A stretch of 64,000 nt of DNA from assembly GCF_018100905.1 (NCBI RefSeq), contig NZ_JAGJEG010000003.1, forward strand, positions 1 to 64,000. Reading direction: 5' to 3'. Positions within the stretch are counted from its first letter, which is position 1. Each line of letters starts with the position of its first letter. This DNA comes from Pseudoalteromonas sp. MMG010 (GTDB lineage Bacteria > Pseudomonadota > Gammaproteobacteria > Enterobacterales > Alteromonadaceae). The notes under the pieces are model-generated. The model did no database searches. It was not told the origin of the DNA and was given only the letters and a program-made list of their open reading frames with translations. This document shows positions 37,709-46,360 of the stretch, piece by piece. The translations under genes and the position numbers were made by a program.

Positions 37709-39895
37709 CTAAATCATGTCTATAGGGTCAACATCTAAGCTCCAGCGCACTTTTAAAGCAAGTTTACTGGTACTTAAATAATCAACCATTTGCGCCAGAT
37801 ATTGATGTAATATTTTACGATCTTGCGCTTGTATATGTAATTGAAAGCGATACATTCCGGCTACTTTTTCAAGTGGCGCAGGTATCGGCCCGAGCAATTG
37901 TATACCAGTTACCCCAGCAACAGGAACCAAATCTGTCAAAAAATCGACAACTTGCCTTATATTTTGTCCTTGTGCTCGTACAATGGCCATATTGGTAATG
38001 GGGGGAAGGTCCGCATCTTCTCTTTCGGTTAACGCATAACGAGCAAAATCTTGATAGCCATTATTCACTAAATCTTGCAGTAAAGGATGCTCGGGGAAAT
38101 GCGTTTGTAATAGCACTTGTCCGGGTTCTCCGCTGCGTCCCGCTCTTCCTGCCACTTGGGTAACCAGTTGTGCTAAGTGTTCCGTTGCTCTAAAGTCACA
38201 CGAGTAAAGCCCACTATCAACATCGAGGATAAGCACTAAGCTAACATCGGCAAAGTGGTGACCTTTGGCTAGCATTTGCGTACCAACCAAAATACGTGCA
38301 CCGCCTTGGTTTATTTCATCGAGTGCCTTTTCAAGGCTCCCTTTGCGCCGTGTTGAATCACGATCAATTCGTGTAACAGGTACGTCGGTAAATTCGTTTG
38401 TTAAAAACTCTTCAATTTGTTCAGTGCCTTTTCCGTTAGGAAATATTTGTGTACTACCACAGTCGGGGCATTGGTGTGGCACTCGATGTTGGTCGCCACA
38501 ATGGTGGCAAATCATTTGTCCTATCCCTTTGTGAAACGTTGCACTGGTGCTACAGCGACTACATTCGCTCAGCCAGCCACATTCGTGACAAATTAAGGTT
38601 GGAGCAAAACCACGGCGGTTTAAAAACACCATGACCTGTTTACCTAGCGCTAAATGCTTTCGCATCGTGGCTAAGCTGGCGTGAGCAATACCGGCTTGAT
38701 CGGGCTGGCCTTTCATATCGAGTAATACAAATTGATTATCGGTTGCTGTTTGTGCCCGCTCAGTGAGGCTGAGTAATTGATACTTGTTATTTATTGCTTT
38801 GTGTAAGGTTTCTAAAGCTGGGGTTGCGGTGCCTAATATTAATGGAATTTGATGCTGAAAAGCACGGTATGCAGCTAAGTCTCGCGCATGATAGCGTAAT
38901 GTATCTTGTTGCTTAAATGAGGAGTCGTGCTCTTCATCAACAACAATCATGCCTAACGATAAAAAGGGTAAAAAAATACTAGAGCGGGTGCCAATCACTA
39001 TGGCACAGCTGCCTTTTTCGCAAAATCGCCAGGTTTGTAAGCGCTCATTATCAGTGAGTGCCGAATGCCATAGCATGATTGGGGTATTGGGAAAACGGCG
39101 GCGAAAGCGGTTAACGGTTTGTGGTGTTAGGCCTATCTCAGGCACTAATACTAATGCCTGTTTACCTTTTTTTATTATTTCTTCAAGGCACTGTAGGTAC
39201 ACTTCTGTTTTACCACTACCGGTGACCCCTTCAAGTAAAAAAGATTTAAAACCAATGCTTTGATTTATTGTGGTGCAGGCAACGGCTTGCTCTTTATTTA
39301 ATGTGGGCTTTTCACCGACTATCAGCGGGTTAGTTTGCCATTGGTTGTCGTGTTCGATAGTTTGATTGATGTATTCTTTTTTTAATAAACTATCTATTGT
39401 GGCTTTACTAAATCCGAGTGCTTTTAATTCGGTCAGCGATGATTTACCTGATTCAGCAAGTTGTTTTAACAAACCTAATTGTAATTTAGATTTTAACGAG
39501 GGGATTTTTGCGCCTTTTTCGCTCAGGCTAATCATATTAATGCTTGTTTTATCGGGAGACTCACCTTGGCGCAGTGCATTAGGGAGTGCAATGTGAATTG
39601 TCTCACCTAAGGGGTAGCAATAATAACGCGCAGTAAAGCGTAGTAACTCAATATGTGATTGAGATAGCACTGGTGCAGTATCGATAACATCGATAATTGT
39701 TTTAATTTTATCGGCATTAATTTGGGTGTCGTTTTTTACCGCCAGTACAACGCCTACTTTGCGCTGAGTACCGAAAGGAACCAAAATACGCATGCCAGGG
39801 GTGAGTTTTGCAGTCAGTCCTGCTAATTGCTCATCTACTTTATAATCGAAGGCGCGTGGTAATGGAACTTTTATAGCAACTTCAACAAAATACAT
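37709..39895 (-). CDS. priA: Primosomal helicase PriA
   Basis: Replication restart helicase of 728 residues, normal length. The N-terminal DNA-binding domain is followed by the helicase core with Walker A EGVTGSGKTEVYLQ, the DEEH box in IVVDEEHDSSFKQ, and LGTATPALETL; a zinc module with eight Cys (CHECGWLSECSRC, ICHHCG, CPDCGS); and the second helicase domain with VGTQMLAKGHHF and VAGRAGRSG. It is divergent from rpmE, the conserved gammaproteobacterial arrangement. Confidence 0.97.
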   Translation of the reverse strand: MYFVEVAIKVPLPRAFDYKVDEQLAGLTAKLTPGMRILVPFGTQRKVGVVLAVKNDTQINADKIKTIIDVIDTAPVLSQSHIELLRFTARYYCYPLGETIHIALPNALRQGESPDKTSINMISLSEKGAKIPSLKSKLQLGLLKQLAESGKSSLTELKALGFSKATIDSLLKKEYINQTIEHDNQWQTNPLIVGEKPTLNKEQAVACTTINQSIGFKSFLLEGVTGSGKTEVYLQCLEEIIKKGKQALVLVPEIGLTPQTVNRFRRRFPNTPIMLWHSALTDNERLQTWRFCEKGSCAIVIGTRSSIFLPFLSLGMIVVDEEHDSSFKQQDTLRYHARDLAAYRAFQHQIPLILGTATPALETLHKAINNKYQLLSLTERAQTATDNQFVLLDMKGQPDQAGIAHASLATMRKHLALGKQVMVFLNRRGFAPTLICHECGWLSECSRCSTSATFHKGIGQMICHHCGDQHRVPHQCPDCGSTQIFPNGKGTEQIEEFLTNEFTDVPVTRIDRDSTRRKGSLEKALDEINQGGARILVGTQMLAKGHHFADVSLVLILDVDSGLYSCDFRATEHLAQLVTQVAGRAGRSGEPGQVLLQTHFPEHPLLQDLVNNGYQDFARYALTEREDADLPPITNMAIVRAQGQNIRQVVDFLTDLVPVAGVTGIQLLGPIPAPLEKVAGMYRFQLHIQAQDRKILHQYLAQMVDYLSTSKLALKVRWSLDVDPIDMI

Positions 39896-40013
39896 AATAA
39901 CTCAACGCGATAAACTGAATGCTTTAATGTACTAAATATAACATTAAAAACCTACTAACAAATGGTGTTTGCTTTAGCCTTGGTTGTTTTTTGACAAAAA
40001 GCTGAATAAAAGC

Positions 40014-40042
40014 TTGTGTGTGTGTTAGTTGTTGGATAGAAT
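40014..40042 (+). promoter_or_regulatory. Probable rpmE promoter
   Basis: TTGTGT (40014-40019) and TAGAAT (40037-40042) with a 17-base spacer, followed by a GC-rich start region (CCGCGG). It would give a leader of about 75 bases for rpmE. Confidence 0.5.
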
Positions 40043-40078
40043 CCGCGGCTTATAAATTTGTTTTAACGACGTATGGTA

Positions 40079-40095
40079 CCAAACTTCGGGTTTGG
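40079..40095 (+). promoter_or_regulatory. Hairpin in the rpmE leader
   Basis: CCAAAC (40079-40084) pairs with GTTTGG (40090-40095) around TTCGG, about 30 bases before rpmE. Leaders of L31 genes in gammaproteobacteria have been proposed as autoregulatory L31-binding RNAs; this hairpin is a candidate for that element. Confidence 0.45.
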
Positions 40096-40125
40096 AGAGC
40101 GATGCGGCCTTAACTAGAGGTTCCT

Positions 40126-40341
40126 ATGAAAGAAGGTATTCACCCTAAGTACGAAGTAATTTCTGCAACTTGTTCATGCGGCAATAAATTCGAAACTCGT
40201 TCTACTTTGTGTAAAGATATTCACTTAGACGTATGTTCTGCGTGTCACCCGTTTTACACTGGTAAGCAAAAGATTTTAGACACTGGCGGCCGTGTTGATC
40301 GCTTCAACAAGCGCTTCGGTGCACTTAGCAGCAAAAAGTAA
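40126..40341 (+). CDS. rpmE: Ribosomal protein L31 (zinc form)
   Basis: Large-subunit protein of 71 residues. It carries the zinc-binding Cys set CSCG near residues 16-18 and VCSACH near 37-40, so it is the zinc-containing L31 rather than the Cys-less paralogue YkgM/RpmE2. [20 protein letters not shown] and [13 protein letters not shown] match E. coli L31. The ribosome binding site is AGAGG. A strong terminator follows. Confidence 0.97.
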   Translation: MKEGIHPKYEVISATCSCGNKFETRSTLCKDIHLDVCSACHPFYTGKQKILDTGGRVDRFNKRFGALSSKK

Positions 40342-40357
40342 TTATTGCTGTTTAGTT

Positions 40358-40386
40358 AAAAAAAGCACCTTAGGGTGCTTTTTTTG
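40358..40386 (+). terminator. Terminator after rpmE
   Basis: A-run, stem AAGCACC (40363-40369) / GGTGCTT (40374-40380), then a T-run to about 40385. Confidence 0.92.
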
Positions 40387-40910
40387 TGGCTGAATATTTT
40401 TCATTTTAGTAACGGTTATTTACGTTTAAAATCCTCATTCGTACCGTATCCCTCCTTATCTTATCGAATTTCCTTTCTTTGGCTGTGTGCATAACTATTT
40501 CTGGTTACTCTTTTGTATATGCATAAACCTTTACTGACCTAGGGTCTCGTATTGATTCTATTTTAAAATATTTAAACGTTAGACAATGCTTTAACTGCTA
40601 ATAATATGAAGTGATTTGCACCTAACATGTTCAGTTTTTTGTTTTTTCGTTATTTTTAATGAATTAAAACTGCTTATATATAGCGTTTACTCAAAAGGTT
40701 AAATGATTCTAAAAAGTGCTATTTATAGTGTGTTTTTATTTAACCTTACTTTAATTAAATTCGTTTAAATTGTTTAAAATAGAGATGAAATTTATCGATA
40801 ATGGCGATAACAGGATAGACCTGATATCGCTTGGAATCTAAAAATAATGCGCGTATTGTAGCGTCAACATTGGCCACTCACTTAACTTATTATTTCAGGA
40901 ATAGTGCATT
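40387..40910 (+). other. rpmE-malic enzyme intergenic region (no gene seen)
   Basis: More than 520 AT-rich bases with no convincing gene on either strand. The only structure that I note is the hairpin at 40804-40830. It probably includes the malic enzyme promoter. Confidence 0.5.
40804..40830 (+). promoter_or_regulatory. Hairpin in the malic enzyme leader
   Basis: GCGATAACAGG (40804-40814) pairs with CCTGATATCGC (40820-40830), 10 of 11 positions, around ATAGA. It lies 80 bases before the start codon and has no T-run. Confidence 0.4.
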
Positions 40911-42152
40911 ATGTCTGACTTTCGTGAACAAGCATTACATTACCACGCCCACCCCGTCCCAGGTAAAATTAGTATAGAGCTAACCAAGCCTGCTGAAACT
41001 GTTCAAGACCTTGCTTTAGCGTATAGCCCCGGTGTGGCTGAACCCGTTCGTGAAATAGCAACTGATCCTGCAAATGCGTATAAATATACAGGCAAAGGGA
41101 ATATGGTCGCCGTTATTTCAAATGGTACCGCTATTTTAGGGCTTGGTAATTTAGGGCCGCTTGCATCAAAACCGGTGATGGAAGGAAAAGCATTATTATT
41201 TAAGCGTTTTGCCGGCCTTGATTCAATCGACATTGAAGTAAAGCACCGAAGCACTGAAGACTTTATTAATACGGTTGCAAATATAGCCGACACGTTTGGC
41301 GGCATTAACCTGGAAGATATAAAAGCCCCTGAATGTTTTGAAATAGAAAAAGCGTTAATAGAGCGCTGTAGCATTCCGGTATTTCATGATGATCAACACG
41401 GAACAGCGATTGTTACTGCCGCAGGCATGTTAAATGCGCTTGAAGTACAAGGTAAAAATATTAGTGATGCAATAATTGTGTGCTTAGGTGCGGGAGCTGC
41501 CGCGGTTGCGTGCATGGAGCTACTGATAAAATGTGGTGCATTACGAGAGCATATATACATGCTTGATCGTAAAGGGGTGATTCATACCCGCCGTGATGAT
41601 TTAAACGAATATAAAAAATTATTTGCCAATAATACCGATAAACGTACTTTGCAAGATGTCATTGCCAATGCGGATGTGTTTGTTGGTGTGTCAGGCCCTA
41701 ATCTACTTAGTGCAGATGATTTAAAATTAATGGCAGACAAGCCCGTTGTATTTGCATGCTCTAACCCTGACCCTGAAATATCACCTGAGCTAGCTCACGG
41801 TGCTCGCAATGATTTAATTATGGCTACGGGGCGTTCTGATTATCCAAATCAGGTTAATAATGTATTATGTTTCCCGTTTATTTTTAGAGGCGCGCTTGAT
41901 GTGCGTGCTAGTGCAATAAATGATGAAATGAAAATAGCCGCGGTTGAAGCAATTCGTAGTATTGCAAAAGAATCGGTGCCTGCTGAAGTATTAAAAGCGG
42001 CAGATGTAGAGTCACTTGAGTTTGGTGCGCAGTATATTATTCCCAAACCAATGGATCCAAGGTTATTACCACGTATAGCAAAGGCCGTGGCGCAAGCTGC
42101 GATTAACTCAGGGGTCGCTCAAATCCCTCTACCTGACAATTATATGAGTTAA
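40911..42152 (+). CDS. NADP-type malic enzyme, short form
   Basis: Oxidative decarboxylation of malate to pyruvate. The 413-residue protein has the malic enzyme core: YSPGVAEPVREI, GNGAT-like VISNGTAILGLGNLG, the Lys in MEGKALLFKRF, FGGINLEDIKAPECF, VFHDDQHGTAIV with metal-binding Asp residues, the NAD(P) fold VCLGAGAAAVACMELL, and ACSNPDPEISPE. It lacks the phosphotransacetylase-like C-terminal domain that makes E. coli MaeB about 760 residues, so it is a stand-alone core enzyme. Cofactor preference is not clear from sequence alone. It faces metJ across a bidirectional terminator. Confidence 0.92.
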   Translation: MSDFREQALHYHAHPVPGKISIELTKPAETVQDLALAYSPGVAEPVREIATDPANAYKYTGKGNMVAVISNGTAILGLGNLGPLASKPVMEGKALLFKRFAGLDSIDIEVKHRSTEDFINTVANIADTFGGINLEDIKAPECFEIEKALIERCSIPVFHDDQHGTAIVTAAGMLNALEVQGKNISDAIIVCLGAGAAAVACMELLIKCGALREHIYMLDRKGVIHTRRDDLNEYKKLFANNTDKRTLQDVIANADVFVGVSGPNLLSADDLKLMADKPVVFACSNPDPEISPELAHGARNDLIMATGRSDYPNQVNNVLCFPFIFRGALDVRASAINDEMKIAAVEAIRSIAKESVPAEVLKAADVESLEFGAQYIIPKPMDPRLLPRIAKAVAQAAINSGVAQIPLPDNYMS

Positions 42153-42165
42153 GGGCGTTATTTTA

Positions 42166-42211
42166 TAAGACATAAAAAAACCTCACTTAATGGAGGTTAT
42201 TTTATGTCTTA
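42166..42211. terminator. Bidirectional terminator between malic enzyme and metJ
   Basis: Outer arms TAAGACATAAAA / TTTTATGTCTTA and inner arms ACCTC / GAGGT form one interrupted stem between convergent genes. Confidence 0.85.
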
Positions 42212-42217
42212 AAGCAA

Positions 42218-42538
42218 TTAATCTTCAGTTAAAATAGGGACTTCTAACCCCATTTCTTGCATTATTTTTTTCACTTCTTCAGGTACTTTTTCAGGATTAT
42301 CTTTACGTAAATCATCGTCGTTAGGCAAAGGTTGTCCAGTAAATGCATGTAAAAATGCTTCGCATAACAATTCGCTGTTAGTGGCATGACGTAAATTGTT
42401 TATTTGACGACGGGTACGTTCGTCGGTTAATACTTTTAATACATTAAGGGGGATCGAAACGGTGATTTTCTTTACTTGTTCTGATTTTTTCCCGTGTTCT
42501 GCATAGGGGTGTACGTATTCACCATTCCATTTAGCCAT
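42218..42538 (-). CDS. metJ: Methionine repressor MetJ
   Basis: Ribbon-helix-helix repressor of 106 residues that binds met boxes with S-adenosylmethionine as corepressor. I set the start at 42538 because [20 protein letters not shown] aligns with the start of E. coli MetJ; a frame reaching 12 codons further upstream is not needed. The DNA-contacting strand [15 protein letters not shown] and the helices with [21 protein letters not shown] are almost unchanged. It is divergent from metB, as in E. coli, with the operator between them. Confidence 0.97.
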   Translation of the reverse strand: MAKWNGEYVHPYAEHGKKSEQVKKITVSIPLNVLKVLTDERTRRQINNLRHATNSELLCEAFLHAFTGQPLPNDDDLRKDNPEKVPEEVKKIMQEMGLEVPILTED

Positions 42539-42646
42539 AAGATGTATCAATGCCTCAAAATTATTATTGCTCACAACGCATAAAAAGCGTGTAATTATGC
42601 TTGAAATTCTATCGTTTTAAAAAAGATAGTCAAACAATAGTTGGCT

Positions 42647-42717
42647 AGCCATCTAGAAATTTAAATGTTTTGACTTCTTGAACTGAATAACTTAATCTTT
42701 TAGACGTCTAAACTTCC
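42647..42717. promoter_or_regulatory. MetJ operator array and metB promoter
   Basis: A perfect met box AGACGTCT lies at 42702-42709 with a weaker neighbour at 42710-42717 (5 of 8). Four adjoining 8-base units at 42647-42678 match the consensus at 6, 5, 5 and 6 positions. The metB promoter TTGACT (42670-42675), 17 bases, TAATCT (42693-42698) lies across them, so the perfect box is at the expected transcription start. Bound MetJ should block metB and probably metJ. Confidence 0.85.
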
Positions 42718-42737
42718 AAATAAAGCAGGTATCAAAC

Positions 42738-43934
42738 ATGAGCGAAAAGAATAAATCGACCGTTGCAGTGCGTAATGGTGTAGAAGCTGATAAGCATCAT
42801 GGTGCGGTTGTTCCCCCATTATATTTAACAACAACTTATTCATTTGCTGATTTTGATGTTAAGCGTGATTACGATTATGGCCGAAGCGGGAATCCAAATC
42901 GTGATATTTTGGCTGATACAATCGCTAAACTTGAAGGCGGTGCAAAGGGGATTATTACTGCAACAGGTATGGCTGCCGTACATTTGGCAACTCAGCTATT
43001 AAATAGCGATGATACATTGGTTATCCCTCATGATTGTTATGGTGGCAGTTACCGTTTATTTACCTCTTTAGCGAAACGTGGGTTGCTTAAGGTTGAGGTG
43101 CTCGATTTAACTAAGTCAGACAATTTAGATAAAATACTCACCATTAAACCTAAATTAATTTGGATCGAAACACCAAGCAACCCCGTACTGCGCTTAACGG
43201 ATATCAGAGCAATAACGAATATCGCTAGACAGTGTGGAGCTTTGGTTGCTGCCGATAACACCTTTTTATCTCCTGCGTTGCAAAACCCTATAAAAATGGG
43301 CGTTGATATTGTTGTTCACTCAACAACTAAATACATTAACGGCCATTCGGATGTGGTCGGTGGGGCTGTCGTGGCGGCAACAGCAGAGTTAGGAGCAGAG
43401 TTGGCGTGGTGGGCAAATAATATTGGTATTACGGGTGCGCCATTTGATAGTTATTTAACATTACGTGGCTTACGTACTTTAAATGTACGTTTAAAACAGC
43501 ATCAAGAGAATGCACTTGCGATTGCAAAGTATTTAGAAACTTCGGATTACGTTGACCAAGTTTATTACCCAGGACTTGAGTCGCACCCACAACACCAATT
43601 AGCTAAAGAACAACAAGAGGGGTTTGGTGGCATGGTAAGTTTTAATATTAAAGGAAATATTGACGATGCTGCTGCATTTTTAACAAACCTTGAAGTATTT
43701 AGCTTAGCGGAGTCATTAGGCGGTGTTGAGAGCTTAATTTGTCATCCTGCAACAATGACTCACGCAGGTATGGATGCTGATGCACGTATTGAAGCCGGAG
43801 TGGGCGATACGTTAATCCGAATCTCGGTGGGTATCGAAGATATTAACGATCTGATAGCTGATTTTACTCGCGTGTTTGCAAAGGTACAGCCAGGAACAAA
43901 TAAAAATGTAAACAGAGCATCAAGAGGGGCGTAA
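42738..43934 (+). CDS. metB: Cystathionine gamma-synthase MetB
   Basis: PLP enzyme of 398 residues that joins O-succinylhomoserine (or an acetyl ester) with cysteine in methionine synthesis. Visible are AVRNGVEADKHHGAVVPPLYLTTTY, the YGRSGNPNRD phosphate-binding stretch, WIETPSNPVLRLTDI, VAADNTFLSPALQNP, the PLP Lys in HSTTKYINGHSDVVGG, and the C-terminal SLGGVESLICHPATMTHAGM. Repression by MetJ is expected from the operator upstream. metL follows after 8 bases, forming the metBL operon as in E. coli. Confidence 0.93.
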   Translation: MSEKNKSTVAVRNGVEADKHHGAVVPPLYLTTTYSFADFDVKRDYDYGRSGNPNRDILADTIAKLEGGAKGIITATGMAAVHLATQLLNSDDTLVIPHDCYGGSYRLFTSLAKRGLLKVEVLDLTKSDNLDKILTIKPKLIWIETPSNPVLRLTDIRAITNIARQCGALVAADNTFLSPALQNPIKMGVDIVVHSTTKYINGHSDVVGGAVVAATAELGAELAWWANNIGITGAPFDSYLTLRGLRTLNVRLKQHQENALAIAKYLETSDYVDQVYYPGLESHPQHQLAKEQQEGFGGMVSFNIKGNIDDAAAFLTNLEVFSLAESLGGVESLICHPATMTHAGMDADARIEAGVGDTLIRISVGIEDINDLIADFTRVFAKVQPGTNKNVNRASRGA

Positions 43935-43942
43935 GCCATATT

Positions 43943-46288
43943 ATGGTTAATACGGTTCATAAGTTTGGTGGGTCGAGTCTCAGTACCAGTGAGCGCTATC
44001 AACATGTCGCAAAAATTATTATTGCCAATAGTCAGGCCGGTGATTGTGTGGTGGTGTCGGCGGCGGGCAAAACCACTGACACTTTAGTTAAGTTATGGCA
44101 AAGCTACCTGCAAAAAGATAGCCAAGCACTTAATGACATTTTGTTACTACTGCACAATCAGCAAAAGGGCTTAATAGATCCTTTATTACATGGGGATATT
44201 AAGCACGAAACATTACAGCAACTTGATAATGAGTTGCTGATAATCAATCAACACATTTCACAAAAAAAATTATCAGAGGCTGCGTTATTAGCTCATGGTG
44301 AACTGTGGTCAGCGCGTTTGCTCGCTGCTTACTTACAAACCTTAGCGATACCTGCGCACGCTTTAGATGCGCGTACTTTATTTACTCTTAGTGATGGGCA
44401 ACTACTAACGCAAAAAAATATACAGCAGACGGGTCAATATATTTTAGCTGAAAAAATTAATGTGGTGACCGGCTTTATTGCTGCAAATGTACAAGGTGAA
44501 ACGGTTACATTTGGACGTAATGGTAGCGATTATAGCGCTTCATTATTGGCTTATTATTGCCATGCTAATTCAGTAAGTATTTGGACTGATACACAAGGTG
44601 TATTTAGTACCGACCCGCGAAAAGTTAAACAGGCGATTAAATATAGCAAAGTATGTCGCGGGCAAGCTCATTTATTGGCACTTTTAGGCAATCCTGTATT
44701 ACATGCTAAAACACTTTCGCCATTAAAAAATACAGATATAAAACTGGCTGTTCGCAGTAGTTTTGATATTGAAGCGACTCCAACTGAAGTTGTGAAAGAA
44801 GGTTACACCAAACAAAAACGTTTTATTACGACTTTAACTAATGTTGATTTATTACGAGTTGAAGGGCTGCATAGTAAAGAAGTTGCGCATGTAAGTCAGC
44901 TTATTCAACAGAGTTTGCATCATTTTAATCAACACGGCGAAACCTACATCATAGTACCTGCACACTATACTCATCAGGTGGTGAGTTACTTTGCTGGTAG
45001 AGCAAATATTAGTGAATCTAATTTAAATGGGTGTGCGCTGGTGGCGAGTGAAAGTGAGGCGCTACAGTTATGCACACAAGCACAAGAGTTATTGAACCAA
45101 CAGCGTATAGAGCCTCGATTTATTCATCAAGGTGGGTCGTATGCAATAATATTAACTGAGCAGGTAATCGACAGTGATGTGCTTAGTGAACTGCATGAGC
45201 GATTAATTAATAAAGGACAAGAGCTGGCGATAATTATTGCTGGGTTAGGCAATGTGGGTGAGGTTTTTATTAACCAGTTGTCTAATCAAATAAACCGATT
45301 AGCTCAGCACTTTGATGTGAAGTTAGTCGGATTATTGCGTTCAAAAACGATGCTATTTAATGCTTCAGGGGTTTGTCTAGATACGTGGCAAAAGCAATAT
45401 AAGAGTGAAGCGGCACCTTATAAAACTGCTGATTTACTTGAGCAAATTAAAGCGCTTGATTATGATCACAAAGTGGTGATTGATATTACTGCCAGTCATT
45501 CATTTAGTCAGTTATATCTGCAATTTTCACAATTAAACTGCCACCTTATTAGTGCTAATAAGTATGCCGGCACTGCTGCAACTCCTTGGTATAATACACT
45601 GCGAAATCATCTTGCTGAACGTAATTTGCATTGGCGTTATAACGCCAGTGTTGGTGCTGGTTTACCAATCAACTTTGCATTAGCTGATTTGCAAAATAGT
45701 GGCGATGAAGTGATAAAAATAGAAGGTGTTTTTTCAGGTACTTTATCGTGGTTATGTAGTCGCTATGATGGCTCAGTTGCTTTTTCAGAGTTACTTTTTA
45801 ACGCCCAAAAAATGGGAATTACAGAGCCTGATCCACGAGAAGATTTGTCTGGTCGTGATATGCAGCGAAAGTTACTTATTTTAGCGCGAGAATTAGGAAT
45901 AGAGCTTGATCTAGCTGATATTTCACTGAGTCCTTTAATGCCTCAAGCATTAACCAGTGGAAGCTGGGATGACTTTATTGATAATAAGCAGTTACTCGAT
46001 AGTTTTATCTCTGAGCAAGCTGATTTAGCGGAGCAAAACAACGCTGTTTTACGCTATACAGGGGTGTTAGAAGTGATTGAAGGTAAAGTCGTAGCACAAG
46101 TCGGTATTAACTTTGTTGCGAAGGGACATGCTTTAGCAAATTTAACGCCTGGCGATAATATCTTTGTGATTAACAGCCAATTTTATAAAGATAATGCACT
46201 TGTTATTCAAGGCCCTGGTGCCGGGACGCAAGTGACTGCTGCGGGTATTCATTCTGATTTATTTTGGTTAGTGCAAGCGCTTAAGTAA
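43943..46288 (+). CDS. metL: Bifunctional aspartokinase II/homoserine dehydrogenase II MetL
   Basis: Fused enzyme of 781 residues. The aspartokinase half (about 1-280) starts with VHKFGGSSLSTSERY and has VVSAAGKTTDTLVKL and FGRNGSDYSASLLAYY. A degenerate regulatory region links it to the homoserine dehydrogenase half (about 430-781), with the NAD(P) motif IAGLGNVGEVFI, LISANKYAG, YNASVGAGLPI and SGRDMQRKLLILARELG. It is translated from ATG 43943 right behind metB. The partner metB and absence of threonine genes nearby identify it as the methionine-branch enzyme. A strong terminator follows. Confidence 0.94.
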   Translation: MVNTVHKFGGSSLSTSERYQHVAKIIIANSQAGDCVVVSAAGKTTDTLVKLWQSYLQKDSQALNDILLLLHNQQKGLIDPLLHGDIKHETLQQLDNELLIINQHISQKKLSEAALLAHGELWSARLLAAYLQTLAIPAHALDARTLFTLSDGQLLTQKNIQQTGQYILAEKINVVTGFIAANVQGETVTFGRNGSDYSASLLAYYCHANSVSIWTDTQGVFSTDPRKVKQAIKYSKVCRGQAHLLALLGNPVLHAKTLSPLKNTDIKLAVRSSFDIEATPTEVVKEGYTKQKRFITTLTNVDLLRVEGLHSKEVAHVSQLIQQSLHHFNQHGETYIIVPAHYTHQVVSYFAGRANISESNLNGCALVASESEALQLCTQAQELLNQQRIEPRFIHQGGSYAIILTEQVIDSDVLSELHERLINKGQELAIIIAGLGNVGEVFINQLSNQINRLAQHFDVKLVGLLRSKTMLFNASGVCLDTWQKQYKSEAAPYKTADLLEQIKALDYDHKVVIDITASHSFSQLYLQFSQLNCHLISANKYAGTAATPWYNTLRNHLAERNLHWRYNASVGAGLPINFALADLQNSGDEVIKIEGVFSGTLSWLCSRYDGSVAFSELLFNAQKMGITEPDPREDLSGRDMQRKLLILARELGIELDLADISLSPLMPQALTSGSWDDFIDNKQLLDSFISEQADLAEQNNAVLRYTGVLEVIEGKVVAQVGINFVAKGHALANLTPGDNIFVINSQFYKDNALVIQGPGAGTQVTAAGIHSDLFWLVQALK

Positions 46289-46314
46289 GCCGTAGTTAGT
46301 TTGTTGTATGCACT

Positions 46315-46349
46315 TAAATAGCCTTTTCAAAAACTGAAAAGGCTATTTA
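46315..46349. terminator. Bidirectional terminator between metL and mrcA
   Basis: Perfect 15-base stem TAAATAGCCTTTTCA / TGAAAAGGCTATTTA around AAAAC, between convergent genes. Confidence 0.9.
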
Positions 46350-46360
46350 TTTTCTATTTG

